From Acinetobacter sp. C32I (lineage in GTDB: Bacteria > Pseudomonadota > Gammaproteobacteria > Pseudomonadales > Moraxellaceae), in the NCBI RefSeq assembly GCF_023702715.1, contig NZ_CP098480.1, positions 1,612,001 to 1,676,000 on the forward strand: a DNA stretch of 64,000 nucleotides, given 5' to 3'. The position numbers were made by a program, and so were the translations under genes. A model generated the notes under the pieces. The model ran no database searches. It was not told the origin of the DNA and worked only from the letters and a program-made list of their open reading frames with translations. Of this stretch, positions 1 through 8,195 are shown piece after piece. The stretch's first letter is position 1. Each line of letters begins with the position of its first letter.

Positions 1-1
1 C

Positions 2-535
2 TTAGTGGTTACCCGAACTGGTGGCATCTTACAAAATCGCGCGATTTATTATTTCCTCAACCCAATTGTGAATGCCTTACGCTCCCTTCCCTTCATTATC
101 TTATTGATTGCTGTTATTCCACTAACCAAAATGTTAGTTGGGACATCAATCGGGACTTGGGCAGCGATTGTACCCTTAACCATTTATGTCGGTCCGTATT
201 TAGGTCGTTTAATTGAAACTTCGTTACTTGAAGTGAATGAAGGCATTGTCGAATCCGCTCAAGCAATGGGTGCTTCGCCTTGGCAAATTATCTTTAAATT
301 TATTATCCCTGAAGCACGTAGCTCTCTGATTCTAAATTTAACCACAGGTACGATCTCGCTCATCGGTGCGACAGCGATGGCGGGTGCTGTTGGTGCGGGT
401 GGTATTGGTGACTTGGCGATTTCTTATGGTTACCAACGTTTCGACACCAGCGTGGTGATTTTAACCGTGATTGTTTTATTGCTATTGGTTCAAATGGTAC
501 AAATGCTTGGAGATTGGTTAGCTAAATTACGCTAA
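2..535 (+). CDS. metI: Methionine ABC transporter permease MetI (5'-truncated by the window edge)
   Basis: Inner-membrane permease of the MetNIQ D-/L-methionine importer. The frame is open to the left edge, so only the last 178 or so residues are seen; family members are about 217 aa. Several hydrophobic helices are visible, and the EAA loop that contacts the MetN ATPase is clear (VESAQAMGASPWQIIFK). The C-terminal stretch GAVGAGGIGDLAI is typical of MetI. The gene for the ATPase should lie just upstream, outside the window. A strong hairpin terminator follows at 556-592, so this is the last gene of its transcription unit unless a distant metQ is read through. Confidence 0.9.
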   Translation, partial: LVVTRTGGILQNRAIYYFLNPIVNALRSLPFIILLIAVIPLTKMLVGTSIGTWAAIVPLTIYVGPYLGRLIETSLLEVNEGIVESAQAMGASPWQIIFKFIIPEARSSLILNLTTGTISLIGATAMAGAVGAGGIGDLAISYGYQRFDTSVVILTVIVLLLLVQMVQMLGDWLAKLR

Positions 536-555
536 TTTTCATTCTATACCTGATT

Positions 556-592
556 AAGGAATATATTGAAAACTCAATATATTCCTTTTATT
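556..592 (+). terminator. Rho-independent terminator after metI
   Basis: Perfect 14-bp inverted repeat, arms 556-569 and 574-587 with a 4-base loop (aaac), followed by a T-rich tail (ttattttt). It lies 20 bases after the metI stop and before the promoter region of the LysE-type exporter. Confidence 0.8.
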
Positions 593-668
593 TTTCTCAA
601 AAACTGACCAAATGATATAAAATAATGCTCTATTAAAATAATAGTAAAAAATCCAACAAGAGCACAAT

Positions 669-1298
669 ATGGCATCGCTTGAAATACTCACCACCTTTTT
701 AATTACAACGTTTATTTTTGCTTATATTCCTGGCCCAGCAATGCTATATACCGCCGCACAAACTTTAGCAAAAGGGCAAAAATCTGGTTTCATGGCAACT
801 TTAGGACTTTTTATAGGAGGATGTGCTCATATCATAGCCGCTGCAGTTGGGCTCACGACGCTATTTCACTTATTTCCAGTTCTATACACCGTCATTAAAA
901 TCCTTGGTGCATGTTGGTTAATCTGGTTAGGTATTAAACTCATCAAAGACACTCCAACATCCAACACGCTAAACACTGCTCAAGAAGAAATTGCAGGAAA
1001 AACACTCAAAGAAAGTATCTTGGTCGAAGTATTAAATCCTAAAACTGCGATTTTTTATCTCGCATTTTTACCTCAATTTATCAATAGTGCTTCTCAATCA
1101 CCGGTCTGGCTACAATTTATCCTTTTAGGTTTAATCGTTAATACAATTTTTATTTCTGCAGATCTTGTATGCGTTTTTCTGGCTGAATTCGTCATGAGAA
1201 AAATGAATAAATCCCAAAGTATCCAAAAAACTTTGTCTATATTGGGTGGTTTAATCTTTATTTCTTTGGGCCTATTTCTGATTTTGGGCCAACACTAA
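669..1298 (+). CDS. LysE/RhtB-family amino acid exporter
   Basis: Inner-membrane translocator of 209 aa, the usual length for the LysE/RhtB superfamily, which exports amino acids or derivatives such as lysine, homoserine or threonine. The family motif PGPAML is near residue 22. About six hydrophobic segments are visible, with a polar loop around residues 90-115 and the conserved NPKTAIFYLAFLPQF block in the middle. The substrate cannot be told from sequence. It sits alone between the metI terminator and a convergent minus-strand gene that ends 6 bases away. Confidence 0.88.
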   Translation: MASLEILTTFLITTFIFAYIPGPAMLYTAAQTLAKGQKSGFMATLGLFIGGCAHIIAAAVGLTTLFHLFPVLYTVIKILGACWLIWLGIKLIKDTPTSNTLNTAQEEIAGKTLKESILVEVLNPKTAIFYLAFLPQFINSASQSPVWLQFILLGLIVNTIFISADLVCVFLAEFVMRKMNKSQSIQKTLSILGGLIFISLGLFLILGQH

Positions 1299-1304
1299 AT
1301 CAGC

Positions 1305-2171
1305 TTATGCAAAGTAAACTTCATTCGCCGCCTTAAAGGTATTTACATGCAAAGGCACCAAATCATCCAGTGCCTGATACCCCCCCGCCAACACAAACAA
1401 CATTGGGATTTTCATTTTTTTCGCCATTTCAAAGACAATGCGATCACGCTCGAATAACAATTCAGTACTAAACCACTTTGAACCATATTTATCATGCTGA
1501 TGACAATCCATCCCTGCCTGATAAATCATCAAATCCGTCTCCCAACGGGAGGCATATTGAAAAGCTTCAAAAATCGCCTCACGATATAAATCAAAATTGC
1601 CTTGTTTGGGATGAATATAACGCGTCAGACTGCGATCACCAGCCTTACAACCGAAACGAATGCCAAAAATCCCAAAGTTCAGCAAATTGGTCATACGATT
1701 GGTGAAAATCGCAGTCCCATCACCGCCATGCTGATCACAATCCAAAACGAAGATACGTTTTTCTGGATATTGCTTTGCCACCAAGGCCAAGCCATTGAAC
1801 GTGCAATAAGCTGCACCAGATTCATAACTGGCATGATGAAACCCCTGAGCAATATTAGCAGCAACACCTTCTTTGAATGCAATTTCCGCCCCGACCAATT
1901 GCCCTGCCTGTACTGCCAGAATTGCATCACGAAGCTGTTCATTCCACGGCTTAAAACCTTGTATAGTGGCAAAGGCAGACTGTCCAGATAAAAATGCCTC
2001 AACATACTGTGGATTGTGCAATTTCTTTAACAGTTCAACATCAATACTGCCTGGATCGATCAGTTCAACCATCCGTTGGGCACGTAACACATCAGCGACA
2101 GCGGTGAGTTTTTCCATACTATTGGTATGCGTTTGCGCATAATAGCGTGGTGAATAACAGGCTTTTAGCAT
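1305..2171 (-). CDS. Histone deacetylase-family amidohydrolase
   Basis: 288-aa zinc-dependent deacetylase of the HDAC/AcuC/acetylpolyamine amidohydrolase superfamily. Visible active-site features are the tandem histidines FHHA (112-113), metal ligands in DCDQHGGDGT (Asp144, Asp146/His148 region), Asp222 in QAGMDCHQHD, and the late LAGGYQ motif (263-266) with the catalytic tyrosine. Bacterial relatives deacetylate small molecules or proteins; the substrate here is unknown. Its start overlaps the end of the upstream unknown gene by 7 bases, which suggests translational coupling. The LAGGYQ glycines are encoded by a G7 run, explained by conserved codons. Confidence 0.85.
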   Translation of the reverse strand: MLKACYSPRYYAQTHTNSMEKLTAVADVLRAQRMVELIDPGSIDVELLKKLHNPQYVEAFLSGQSAFATIQGFKPWNEQLRDAILAVQAGQLVGAEIAFKEGVAANIAQGFHHASYESGAAYCTFNGLALVAKQYPEKRIFVLDCDQHGGDGTAIFTNRMTNLLNFGIFGIRFGCKAGDRSLTRYIHPKQGNFDLYREAIFEAFQYASRWETDLMIYQAGMDCHQHDKYGSKWFSTELLFERDRIVFEMAKKMKIPMLFVLAGGYQALDDLVPLHVNTFKAANEVYFA

Positions 2172-3151
2172 GGATATCCTACATAAATTTGATCTTGGGC
2201 AATCTCCATCAGTTGATTTAATTCGGTGCTATCAGGTCGGAATAGTCCATTATCGACCTGTTGTTTAAAATGATAACCAAAAGCACGTGCCCGATTGTCA
2301 GGTGACACGGCCAACGTGGTTAAGCGTAAAAACCAAAAACCATTCATTGCTGTAATTGGAATTACATAGCCCTTATATTGCTTATTTTTATGCTTAGGCA
2401 GCTGTTCGATGTCATAGCTGGCTGAAAATAAACTACCCGCAGGTAAGCGCACCCCATTCATCATCAAAGGCACCAGACTGATACAGGAATGATTATCGCC
2501 CATATTCAGTTTTTCCATCATGATCGGTTGTTGCTGCGCATCGACAAAAATATTGATTTCACCCTGCCGCAATAAACGATGATGAGCGATACGCAGGAAA
2601 AATTTCTCTGCCATCGGACAAGAACCAACTTTAGGCTTTTCCTCTAAGGACTGGCAATCAATCATACCCTGCCCCGATGCATCCTGAGGCAGAAGAATAT
2701 CACTCAGTAACTGGCAAATCAGTTTGCTTTCTTCAAGTTGAGCATATTGATGAATATTTCTGAGTTTGGCTTGAAACTCGACTTCCTGCTGTAAGCTCTG
2801 TGCAAAACTTTCTTGTGGGTTTATACGCTGCAAGCTTTGTTGGACGTTTAAATTTGTATCCAAGTTACGCCATGTTTCTAACTCTAAGCCATAAGATGAG
2901 CTTTGATTAAGAATATTACGTAAAGCTTTGGTCTCATATTCTTCAAAAATACGCAAATCCTGAAACCCGATTGGATCACGTACTTGAGAAACAAACTCAG
3001 CAATGACACGTGTCGCCTGCGTATAGCCACAACCCCGACGTTCTGTTTGATGGCTAAAATGCTCGTTCAGCATTTCTGTAAGTTTGGCAGAGAGCGGATA
3101 TAAATACTTTTTAAAGATAATGACCACTTCATGGTCGATCGGCTCAGACAT
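2165..3151 (-). CDS. Conserved hypothetical protein, 328 aa, coupled to the HDAC-like gene
   Basis: Not recognised. The protein looks soluble: no signal peptide or membrane helix, an alpha-rich and Gln-rich N-terminal half, and a more beta-like second half containing SLVPLMMNG and FWFLRLTTLAV. It ends in VGYPC. Five or so cysteines are scattered without a clear metal-binding pattern. Its last bases overlap the start of the HDAC-family gene, so the two are probably co-transcribed and may act in one process. That link is inference from position only. Confidence 0.75.
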   Translation of the reverse strand: MSEPIDHEVVIIFKKYLYPLSAKLTEMLNEHFSHQTERRGCGYTQATRVIAEFVSQVRDPIGFQDLRIFEEYETKALRNILNQSSSYGLELETWRNLDTNLNVQQSLQRINPQESFAQSLQQEVEFQAKLRNIHQYAQLEESKLICQLLSDILLPQDASGQGMIDCQSLEEKPKVGSCPMAEKFFLRIAHHRLLRQGEINIFVDAQQQPIMMEKLNMGDNHSCISLVPLMMNGVRLPAGSLFSASYDIEQLPKHKNKQYKGYVIPITAMNGFWFLRLTTLAVSPDNRARAFGYHFKQQVDNGLFRPDSTELNQLMEIAQDQIYVGYPC

Positions 3152-3510
3152 AATTCCCTCTCTTGTTATACTGATTTATCACTTTTCGCTCATCGTAAAA
3201 AACTGTATTTCTCTTTTTAAATTTAATCATTGAAATTATTTAGCTTTACTTCAATATTTTTATACGACTAAAGATAAATCATTAACTTATAAAACTTTTA
3301 TCTCATCTTTATTGAAAATATAACACTTGTCAACGATAAAAATATCGACTGAACTTTGCTGTCAAAATATGCCCTAAAAAGTCATCAGGTCACGCTCCTA
3401 ATCAACACGACTTTTGCACTAAATCGCATTTACACTTACACTAGAAATAGGCACTCAACTGAGTACCCAACTCGCAATAACCACATCAAACAAAGCTTTA
3501 GGATTCGGCT
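3152..3510. other. 359-base divergent intergenic region
   Basis: Lies between the start of the 328-aa unknown gene (minus) and gloB (plus), so it should hold divergent promoters. A candidate gloB promoter is TTGAAA (3312-3317), a 17-base spacer, then GATAAA (3335-3340). A short inverted repeat CGATA...TATCG overlaps it. The gloB ribosome-binding site is AGGA just upstream of 3511. An open frame at 3356-3541 in this stretch has no coding character and runs into gloB, so I do not call it a gene. Confidence 0.4.
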
Positions 3511-4242
3511 ATGCATTATAAGATTCATGCCATTGACGTAAAAAATGCCTTAAAAAACTATATTTGGTTATTGGAAGATACTCATACACAAGAAGTTGTT
3601 GCGATCGATCCAACTGAGGCCAACTTAGTGATCGAGTTTTGCCAACAGCATCAGCTTCAACTGAAGCAAATTTGGTTGACGCATTGGCATAAAGATCATA
3701 CAGGTGGAGTTGAAGGCTTACTCGCCGATCAAAATATTATGGTCTACGGTCCACGCGATGAATTGAGTAAGATTTCGTTCATTTCCAACCCTTTGCAAAA
3801 TGACGATCACTTTCATTTTAATGAATTAAAAGTTGAAATTATTGCAACTCCTGGGCATACGCTTGGTCATATTACTTATTTTATTGAAAAACTTGAGACA
3901 CTGTTTAGTGGTGATACCTTGTTTGCAATGGGCTGTGGCCGCTTATTTGAAGGCACTGCCGAGCAAATGTATCACTCATTGAATCGGTTGGCCGCCCTAC
4001 CCATTCAAACTAAAGTCTATTGTACGCATGAATATACCCTTGCCAACGCAGAATTCGCCCTTACTGTTGAACCAGACAATGTGGCATTACAACAGCGGCT
4101 GGAGCAGGTCAAAACCTTAAGAGCAGCAGATCAGATTACCTTGCCAAGTAGCATTGAATTAGAACTTGCAACCAATCCCTTTTTACGTACCGAAAGTACT
4201 GAAGATTTTGCACGTATCCGTAGTTTGAAAGATCAGTTCTAA
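3511..4242 (+). CDS. gloB: Hydroxyacylglutathione hydrolase (glyoxalase II)
   Basis: Hydrolyses S-lactoylglutathione to lactate and glutathione, the second step of methylglyoxal detoxification in the cytoplasm. It is a 243-aa metallo-beta-lactamase-fold protein. The binuclear metal motif THWHKDH is at 57-63, followed by His115 (TPGHTLGH), Asp135 (SGDT) and His173 (CTHEY). The FLRTE segment near the C-terminus matches the glyoxalase II C-terminal domain. The start at 3511 has an AGGA Shine-Dalgarno. It appears monocistronic, followed by a weak hairpin. Confidence 0.92.
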   Translation: MHYKIHAIDVKNALKNYIWLLEDTHTQEVVAIDPTEANLVIEFCQQHQLQLKQIWLTHWHKDHTGGVEGLLADQNIMVYGPRDELSKISFISNPLQNDDHFHFNELKVEIIATPGHTLGHITYFIEKLETLFSGDTLFAMGCGRLFEGTAEQMYHSLNRLAALPIQTKVYCTHEYTLANAEFALTVEPDNVALQQRLEQVKTLRAADQITLPSSIELELATNPFLRTESTEDFARIRSLKDQF

Positions 4243-4267
4243 ATAAATGCACTAAATTTAAACGATT

Positions 4268-4312
4268 CATTTTTCACTTTTTGCTAAAAGTGGAAAATGA
4301 AATTATTTTTTA
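4268..4312 (+). terminator. Probable terminator after gloB
   Basis: Imperfect 14-bp hairpin, arms about 4268-4281 and 4286-4299 with one G-T pair, followed a few bases later by a T-rich run. The tail does not start directly after the stem, so it is a weaker candidate than the others in the window. Confidence 0.45.
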
Positions 4313-4540
4313 CATTTACCCCCAGTCATTTATAAAAAGGAAGCATTTATTTTTTAAAAAAATAAAATTAAATAATCAAATAAAATCAAAAATATAAACA
4401 AACAACAGATAAGTTTCTCTCTATAAAAATTACGCTAAATTTACATTAGTTACACGTGGAAAAATAAATCTATGCAATCCCCCTTTAAAAAAATTTAACC
4501 GACCCTTATTAATATTTACATGTTCACAAGGAGATCTGTC

Positions 4541-4747
4541 ATGAAAAACAGAGTTGTTAAAGCAAAAAACGTATTGGCTTTCCGTATTTGGTTAGAAAAA
4601 TTAGGATATTCAGTTAAAAATCTGACAGATAACCGTGGTTTTACATTCAGCTTTAAAAAAGAATATGGTCTGGTCACATGTGACTTATCTGGTAATGCTT
4701 TAGCAATGCAGCTTGGCGAAGAATTCGAAGATCATTTAAAAGCATAA
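4541..4747 (+). CDS. Small conserved hypothetical protein, 68 aa
   Basis: Not recognised. The start at 4541 is chosen over an in-frame ATG at 4520 because AAGGAG (4528-4533) lies seven bases before it. The protein begins MKNRVVKAKN, is basic at the N-terminus and acidic at the C-terminus (GEEFEDHLKA), and has no signal peptide or membrane helix. Composition looks like a genuine small folded protein. It stands alone between gloB and the SAH-riboswitch region; an imperfect hairpin at 4767-4796 may be its terminator. Function unknown. Confidence 0.6.
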   Translation: MKNRVVKAKNVLAFRIWLEKLGYSVKNLTDNRGFTFSFKKEYGLVTCDLSGNALAMQLGEEFEDHLKA

Positions 4748-4874
4748 TGACAAATTTTCTGATCGTTCAGGGTTTCAAAGGGATTTGGAATCCTGATTGC
4801 TAAGAATCAACAAATTTAAATATTTTTCCTTCTATTTAATCCCTCATTTTCTAACCATTTCATACAAAATTTTA

Positions 4875-4903
4875 TTGGAACCAACGCAATTTCCAAGTAT
4901 CAT
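4875..4903 (+). promoter_or_regulatory. Sigma-70-type promoter of the ahcY-metF unit
   Basis: TTGGAA (4875-4880), a 17-base spacer, then TATCAT (4898-4903). The predicted transcription start at about 4910 falls right at the first base of the riboswitch P1 stem, which supports both calls. Confidence 0.6.
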
Positions 4904-4909
4904 TATGCC

Positions 4910-5010
4910 CAGTCGAGGGATGCTGCGACAATTGATCAGCACTAAAGATCAATTTGCCAGGCTCGACGATCGGTTAGACACTCGTTTTAACCAACAACGG
5001 CATCCGCGAA
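4910..5010 (+). promoter_or_regulatory. SAH (S-adenosylhomocysteine) riboswitch upstream of ahcY
   Basis: The core matches what I recall of the SAH riboswitch consensus. P1 pairs GTCGAG (4912-4917) with CTCGAC (4962-4967). The conserved GCTGCGAC (4922-4929) and GCCAGGCTCG blocks are present. P2 is a perfect ATTGATC/GATCAAT hairpin (4931-4937 with 4947-4953). A second stem pairs GGTTA (4972-4976) with TAACC (4988-4992). The pseudoknot pairs GGATGC (4918-4923) with GCATCC (5000-5005). Known SAH riboswitches turn on SAH-recycling genes when SAH builds up, consistent with ahcY 37 bases downstream. The ahcY ribosome-binding site (AGGAG, 5036-5040) is not obviously paired with the aptamer, so the expression platform is unclear. 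Confidence 0.88.
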
Positions 5011-5046
5011 CAGAATGATCCATACTATTTTTTCTAGGAGATCCTG

Positions 5047-6429
5047 ATGAACGCGGTGAATGCTTCATTTACAGATTATAAAGTTGCTGATATTTCCCTT
5101 GCTGACTATGGTCGTAAAGAGATCAAACTTGCTGAAGCAGAAATGCCAGCTTTGATCGGCTTACGTAAGCGTTATTCAGCAGCTAAACCACTTGCTGGCG
5201 CAAAAATTTTGGGTTGTATTCACATGACAATCCAAACAGCTGTTCTTATTGAAACATTGGTTGAGCTTGGCGCAGAAGTACGTTGGACTTCTTGCAACAT
5301 CTTCTCTACTCAAGACCATGCTGCTGCTGCCATTGCTGCAAGCGGTGTTCCTGTATTCGCTTGGAAAGGCGAAACAGAAGAAGAATATGTATGGTGCTTA
5401 GAGCAGCAGATCAATGTCAACGGTCAGCCTTGGGATGCCAACATGATCTTGGACGATGGCGGTGACCTAACTGCACTTGTTCATGACAAATACCCTGCAC
5501 TTTTAGAGCGTATTCACGGCATTACTGAAGAAACCACTACAGGCGTACAACGTCTGTTGGAAATGTGGAAAGACGGTTCGCTTAAAGTACCAGCGATCAA
5601 CGTGAATGATTCGATCACTAAATCGAAGAATGACAACAAATACGGTTGCCGCCATTCATTAAACGATGCCATCAAACGTGCAACTGACATGTTACTTTCT
5701 GGTCGTCGTGCACTTGTGATCGGTTACGGTGATGTTGGTAAAGGTTCTGCACAATCTTTACGTCAAGAAGGCATGATCGTTCGTGTCACTGAAGTTGATC
5801 CAATCTGTGCAATGCAAGCATGTATGGATGGATACGAAGTTGTATCTCCATATAAAAATGGCGTACAAACTGGCAAAAAAGAAGATATTAACCAAGACTT
5901 ATTGGGCAATACTGATCTTGTTGTAACAACAACTGGTAACTACCACGTATGTGATTCTGCAATGTTAGATAGCTTAAAAGCGGGTGCTGTAGTATGTAAC
6001 ATCGGTCACTTTGATACAGAGATCGACACTGCATACTTACGTGGTTACAAGTGGGTTGAAGTGAAGCCACAAGTCCACCAAGTGTATCGTTCAGAAGACG
6101 AAAACAACTACCTTATCCTTCTTTCTGAAGGTCGTTTAGTGAATCTTGGTAATGCAACAGGTCACCCATCACGCGTGATGGACGGTTCATTTGCAAACCA
6201 AGTTTTAGGTCAAATGCATTTATTTGCTGAGAAATTTGCTGACTTACCTGCTGAGCAAAAACAAGCTGCGATTCGTGTCGAAGTCCTTCCGAAGAAATTA
6301 GATGAAGAAGTGGCTGCTGCAATGGTTCTTGGCTTTGGCGGCGTGTTAACCCAGTTAACGCAAGTACAAGCAGACTACCTTGGCGTTCCTGTAGAAGGTC
6401 CGTTCAAATCTGACGCTTATAAATACTAA
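5047..6429 (+). CDS. ahcY: S-adenosylhomocysteinase (adenosylhomocysteinase)
   Basis: Reversibly hydrolyses S-adenosylhomocysteine to adenosine and homocysteine with bound NAD, clearing the product of SAM-dependent methylation. It has 460 aa, close to the bacterial norm. The NAD-binding loop [14 protein letters not shown] lies in the middle of the chain, the substrate-binding residues are in DDGGDLT, and the chain ends in the conserved C-terminal FKSDAYKY, whose lysine and tyrosine reach the neighbouring subunit's NAD. AGGAG precedes the ATG. It is controlled by the SAH riboswitch and followed by a terminator before metF. Confidence 0.97.
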   Translation: MNAVNASFTDYKVADISLADYGRKEIKLAEAEMPALIGLRKRYSAAKPLAGAKILGCIHMTIQTAVLIETLVELGAEVRWTSCNIFSTQDHAAAAIAASGVPVFAWKGETEEEYVWCLEQQINVNGQPWDANMILDDGGDLTALVHDKYPALLERIHGITEETTTGVQRLLEMWKDGSLKVPAINVNDSITKSKNDNKYGCRHSLNDAIKRATDMLLSGRRALVIGYGDVGKGSAQSLRQEGMIVRVTEVDPICAMQACMDGYEVVSPYKNGVQTGKKEDINQDLLGNTDLVVTTTGNYHVCDSAMLDSLKAGAVVCNIGHFDTEIDTAYLRGYKWVEVKPQVHQVYRSEDENNYLILLSEGRLVNLGNATGHPSRVMDGSFANQVLGQMHLFAEKFADLPAEQKQAAIRVEVLPKKLDEEVAAAMVLGFGGVLTQLTQVQADYLGVPVEGPFKSDAYKY

Positions 6430-6437
6430 GAAAATCA

Positions 6438-6467
6438 GGGCAGACGTTTTACGGACTGCCCTTTTTT
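6438..6467 (+). terminator. Terminator between ahcY and metF
   Basis: GGGCAG (6438-6443) pairs with CTGCCC (6456-6461) and a T6 run follows. It sits nine bases after the ahcY stop and 36 before metF, so metF is reached either by partial read-through or from its own promoter. Confidence 0.75.
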
Positions 6468-6502
6468 CTAAAATTCCCAAGCGATTTTAAAAAGGATTTG
6501 AA

Positions 6503-7339
6503 ATGACAAAGCGTGTTCCTATTTCTTTTGAATTTTTCCCACCTAAAACAGATGCGGGCGCGGAAAAATTAAAACTTGTTCATCAAGAATTACAACTCTT
6601 AAATCCAGAATTTTTCTCGATTACCTATGGTGCGGGTGGTTCAACGCGTGAACGCACACTTGCAGCGATTCATGACTTTAATGGCAAAGGTACGCCTGTT
6701 GCGCCTCACTTATCTTGTATTGGCGATGACAAAGTCCGTATCGCCGAACTTTTAGATTTATATAAATCTCAAGGCATTGATCGTATTGTCGCTTTACGTG
6801 GTGATTTACCATCAGGTCAAGTTGGCCTAGGTGAACTACCTTATGCACAGGACTTAGTCCGCTTTATTCGTGAGCATTCAGGTGATCACTTCCACATTGA
6901 AGTGGCCGCCTATCCGGAAATGCATCCTCAAGCGGAGACTTTTGATGGTGACATTCAACGTTTTGTTGAAAAAGTAAATGCAGGCGCAAATGCAGGCATT
7001 ACTCAATTCTTCTTCAATCCAGATGCCTATTTCTATTTTATTGAGCGTATTGGCAAAGCTGGCGTGAATATTCCAGTTGCACCAGGTATTATGCCGATCA
7101 CCAATGCAAGCAATCTGATCCGCTTTGCAGATGGTACTGGTGCGGAAATTCCACGTTGGATCCGTAAGCAACTCGCAGCGTATGGCGACGACAGTGCAAG
7201 CATCAAAGCATTCGGTCATGAAGTGATTGTAAAACTTTGCGAACGCTTGATTGCCGGTGGCGCACCAACACTGCATTTTTACTCAATGAACCAAACAGAA
7301 CCGACTCGACAACTGGTTGTCGATCTTGGTTTAAACTAA
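6503..7339 (+). CDS. metF: 5,10-methylenetetrahydrofolate reductase
   Basis: FAD enzyme that makes 5-methyl-THF, the methyl donor for remethylating homocysteine to methionine. It has 278 aa. The N-terminal SFEFFPPKT motif holds the catalytic glutamate, YGAGGSTR is the flavin/folate-site loop, and ALRGDLP and VAAYPEMHPQA follow as in the family. The C-terminal FYSMNQTEPTRQL is typical. Its position after ahcY groups the homocysteine-generating and methyl-supplying steps, although a terminator lies between them. AGGATTTGAA precedes the ATG. Confidence 0.96.
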   Translation: MTKRVPISFEFFPPKTDAGAEKLKLVHQELQLLNPEFFSITYGAGGSTRERTLAAIHDFNGKGTPVAPHLSCIGDDKVRIAELLDLYKSQGIDRIVALRGDLPSGQVGLGELPYAQDLVRFIREHSGDHFHIEVAAYPEMHPQAETFDGDIQRFVEKVNAGANAGITQFFFNPDAYFYFIERIGKAGVNIPVAPGIMPITNASNLIRFADGTGAEIPRWIRKQLAAYGDDSASIKAFGHEVIVKLCERLIAGGAPTLHFYSMNQTEPTRQLVVDLGLN

Positions 7340-7361
7340 TTTGTACGAGCACGACCCAAGC

Positions 7362-8081
7362 ATGAATCGTTTTTATATCGAAACTGAATTAAACACTGGC
7401 AATACCATTGAATTAACTGAATCGGTATTTCACCATTGGGTCCGTGTACTGCGTGCAAAAGAGCAAGAACAAGCCATCTTTTTCAATGGAAAAGGTGGTG
7501 AATATGTTGTTAGCCTGACAGAAATCAACAAGAAAAATGCCTTTGTTTCAGTAGACCAGTTTAATCCAGCAGATCGTACCGCACCATTCAGTGTGGTATT
7601 GGGTCAGGTGATGAGTAAAGGTGATCGCATGGATTATGCGATTCAGAAAGCAACTGAATTGGGAGTGACAAGTATTCAACTGCTCACCAGTGAACGTTGC
7701 GAAATGCGTTTAAAGTACGATCGTGATCAGAAAAAAATAGAGCATTGGCAATCTGTGGCAATCGCCGCTTGTGAGCAATGTGGCATGAACCGTGTTCCTC
7801 AAGTTTTAGCCCCGATTGCTTTGGCTGACTGGCTCAGCACTGACTTACCGGCATCACGTTTTGTACTTGCACCCAATAAAGACCAAGCCAATGTATTGCT
7901 CAACAGTAGCCCTGAGCTCGCTTTATTAATTGGCCCAGAAGGTGGTTTGAGTGAAGCTGAGATTCACTTGGCTAATCAACATCAATTTAAAAACTGGTGC
8001 ATTGGCGATCGGGTATTAAGAACCGAAACCGCTCCTGTGGTTGCCTTGTCGATTTTAAATCATCACTTCTCATTGAGCTAA
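7362..8081 (+). CDS. rsmE: 16S rRNA (uracil(1498)-N3)-methyltransferase
   Basis: Methylates U1498 of 16S rRNA in the 30S decoding region using SAM. It is a SPOUT-fold enzyme with an N-terminal PUA-like domain (about residues 1-70). The SAM-binding knot carries LLIGPEGGLSEAE and the late GDRVLRTETAP motif. The ATG at 7362 (MNRFYIE) gives 239 aa, the usual length; a TTG at 7341 would add seven unsupported residues and lie one base from the metF stop. It is probably co-transcribed with metF. Confidence 0.93.
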   Translation: MNRFYIETELNTGNTIELTESVFHHWVRVLRAKEQEQAIFFNGKGGEYVVSLTEINKKNAFVSVDQFNPADRTAPFSVVLGQVMSKGDRMDYAIQKATELGVTSIQLLTSERCEMRLKYDRDQKKIEHWQSVAIAACEQCGMNRVPQVLAPIALADWLSTDLPASRFVLAPNKDQANVLLNSSPELALLIGPEGGLSEAEIHLANQHQFKNWCIGDRVLRTETAPVVALSILNHHFSLS

Positions 8082-8195
8082 GTACTTGGCATTGCTTTCT
8101 GCAATGTTTAGCGCTAATTTAAAATAAGCTCCATATGTTTACAAAAAGACAAAGACTGTGAATATAGATAAAAAATTAAAAGGATTATTCTTTGT

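Noticed and set aside
1380..1386. G7 tract in the HDAC-like gene as a phase-variable site
   Set aside because: It encodes the conserved Gly-Gly of the active-site LAGGY motif, so codon choice explains it.
3356..3541. Open frame upstream of and overlapping gloB
   Set aside because: No coding character and no ribosome-binding site; it overlaps the well-supported gloB start in another frame.
8090..8110. Short hairpin after rsmE
   Set aside because: Six-bp stem with no T run; not enough to call a terminator.
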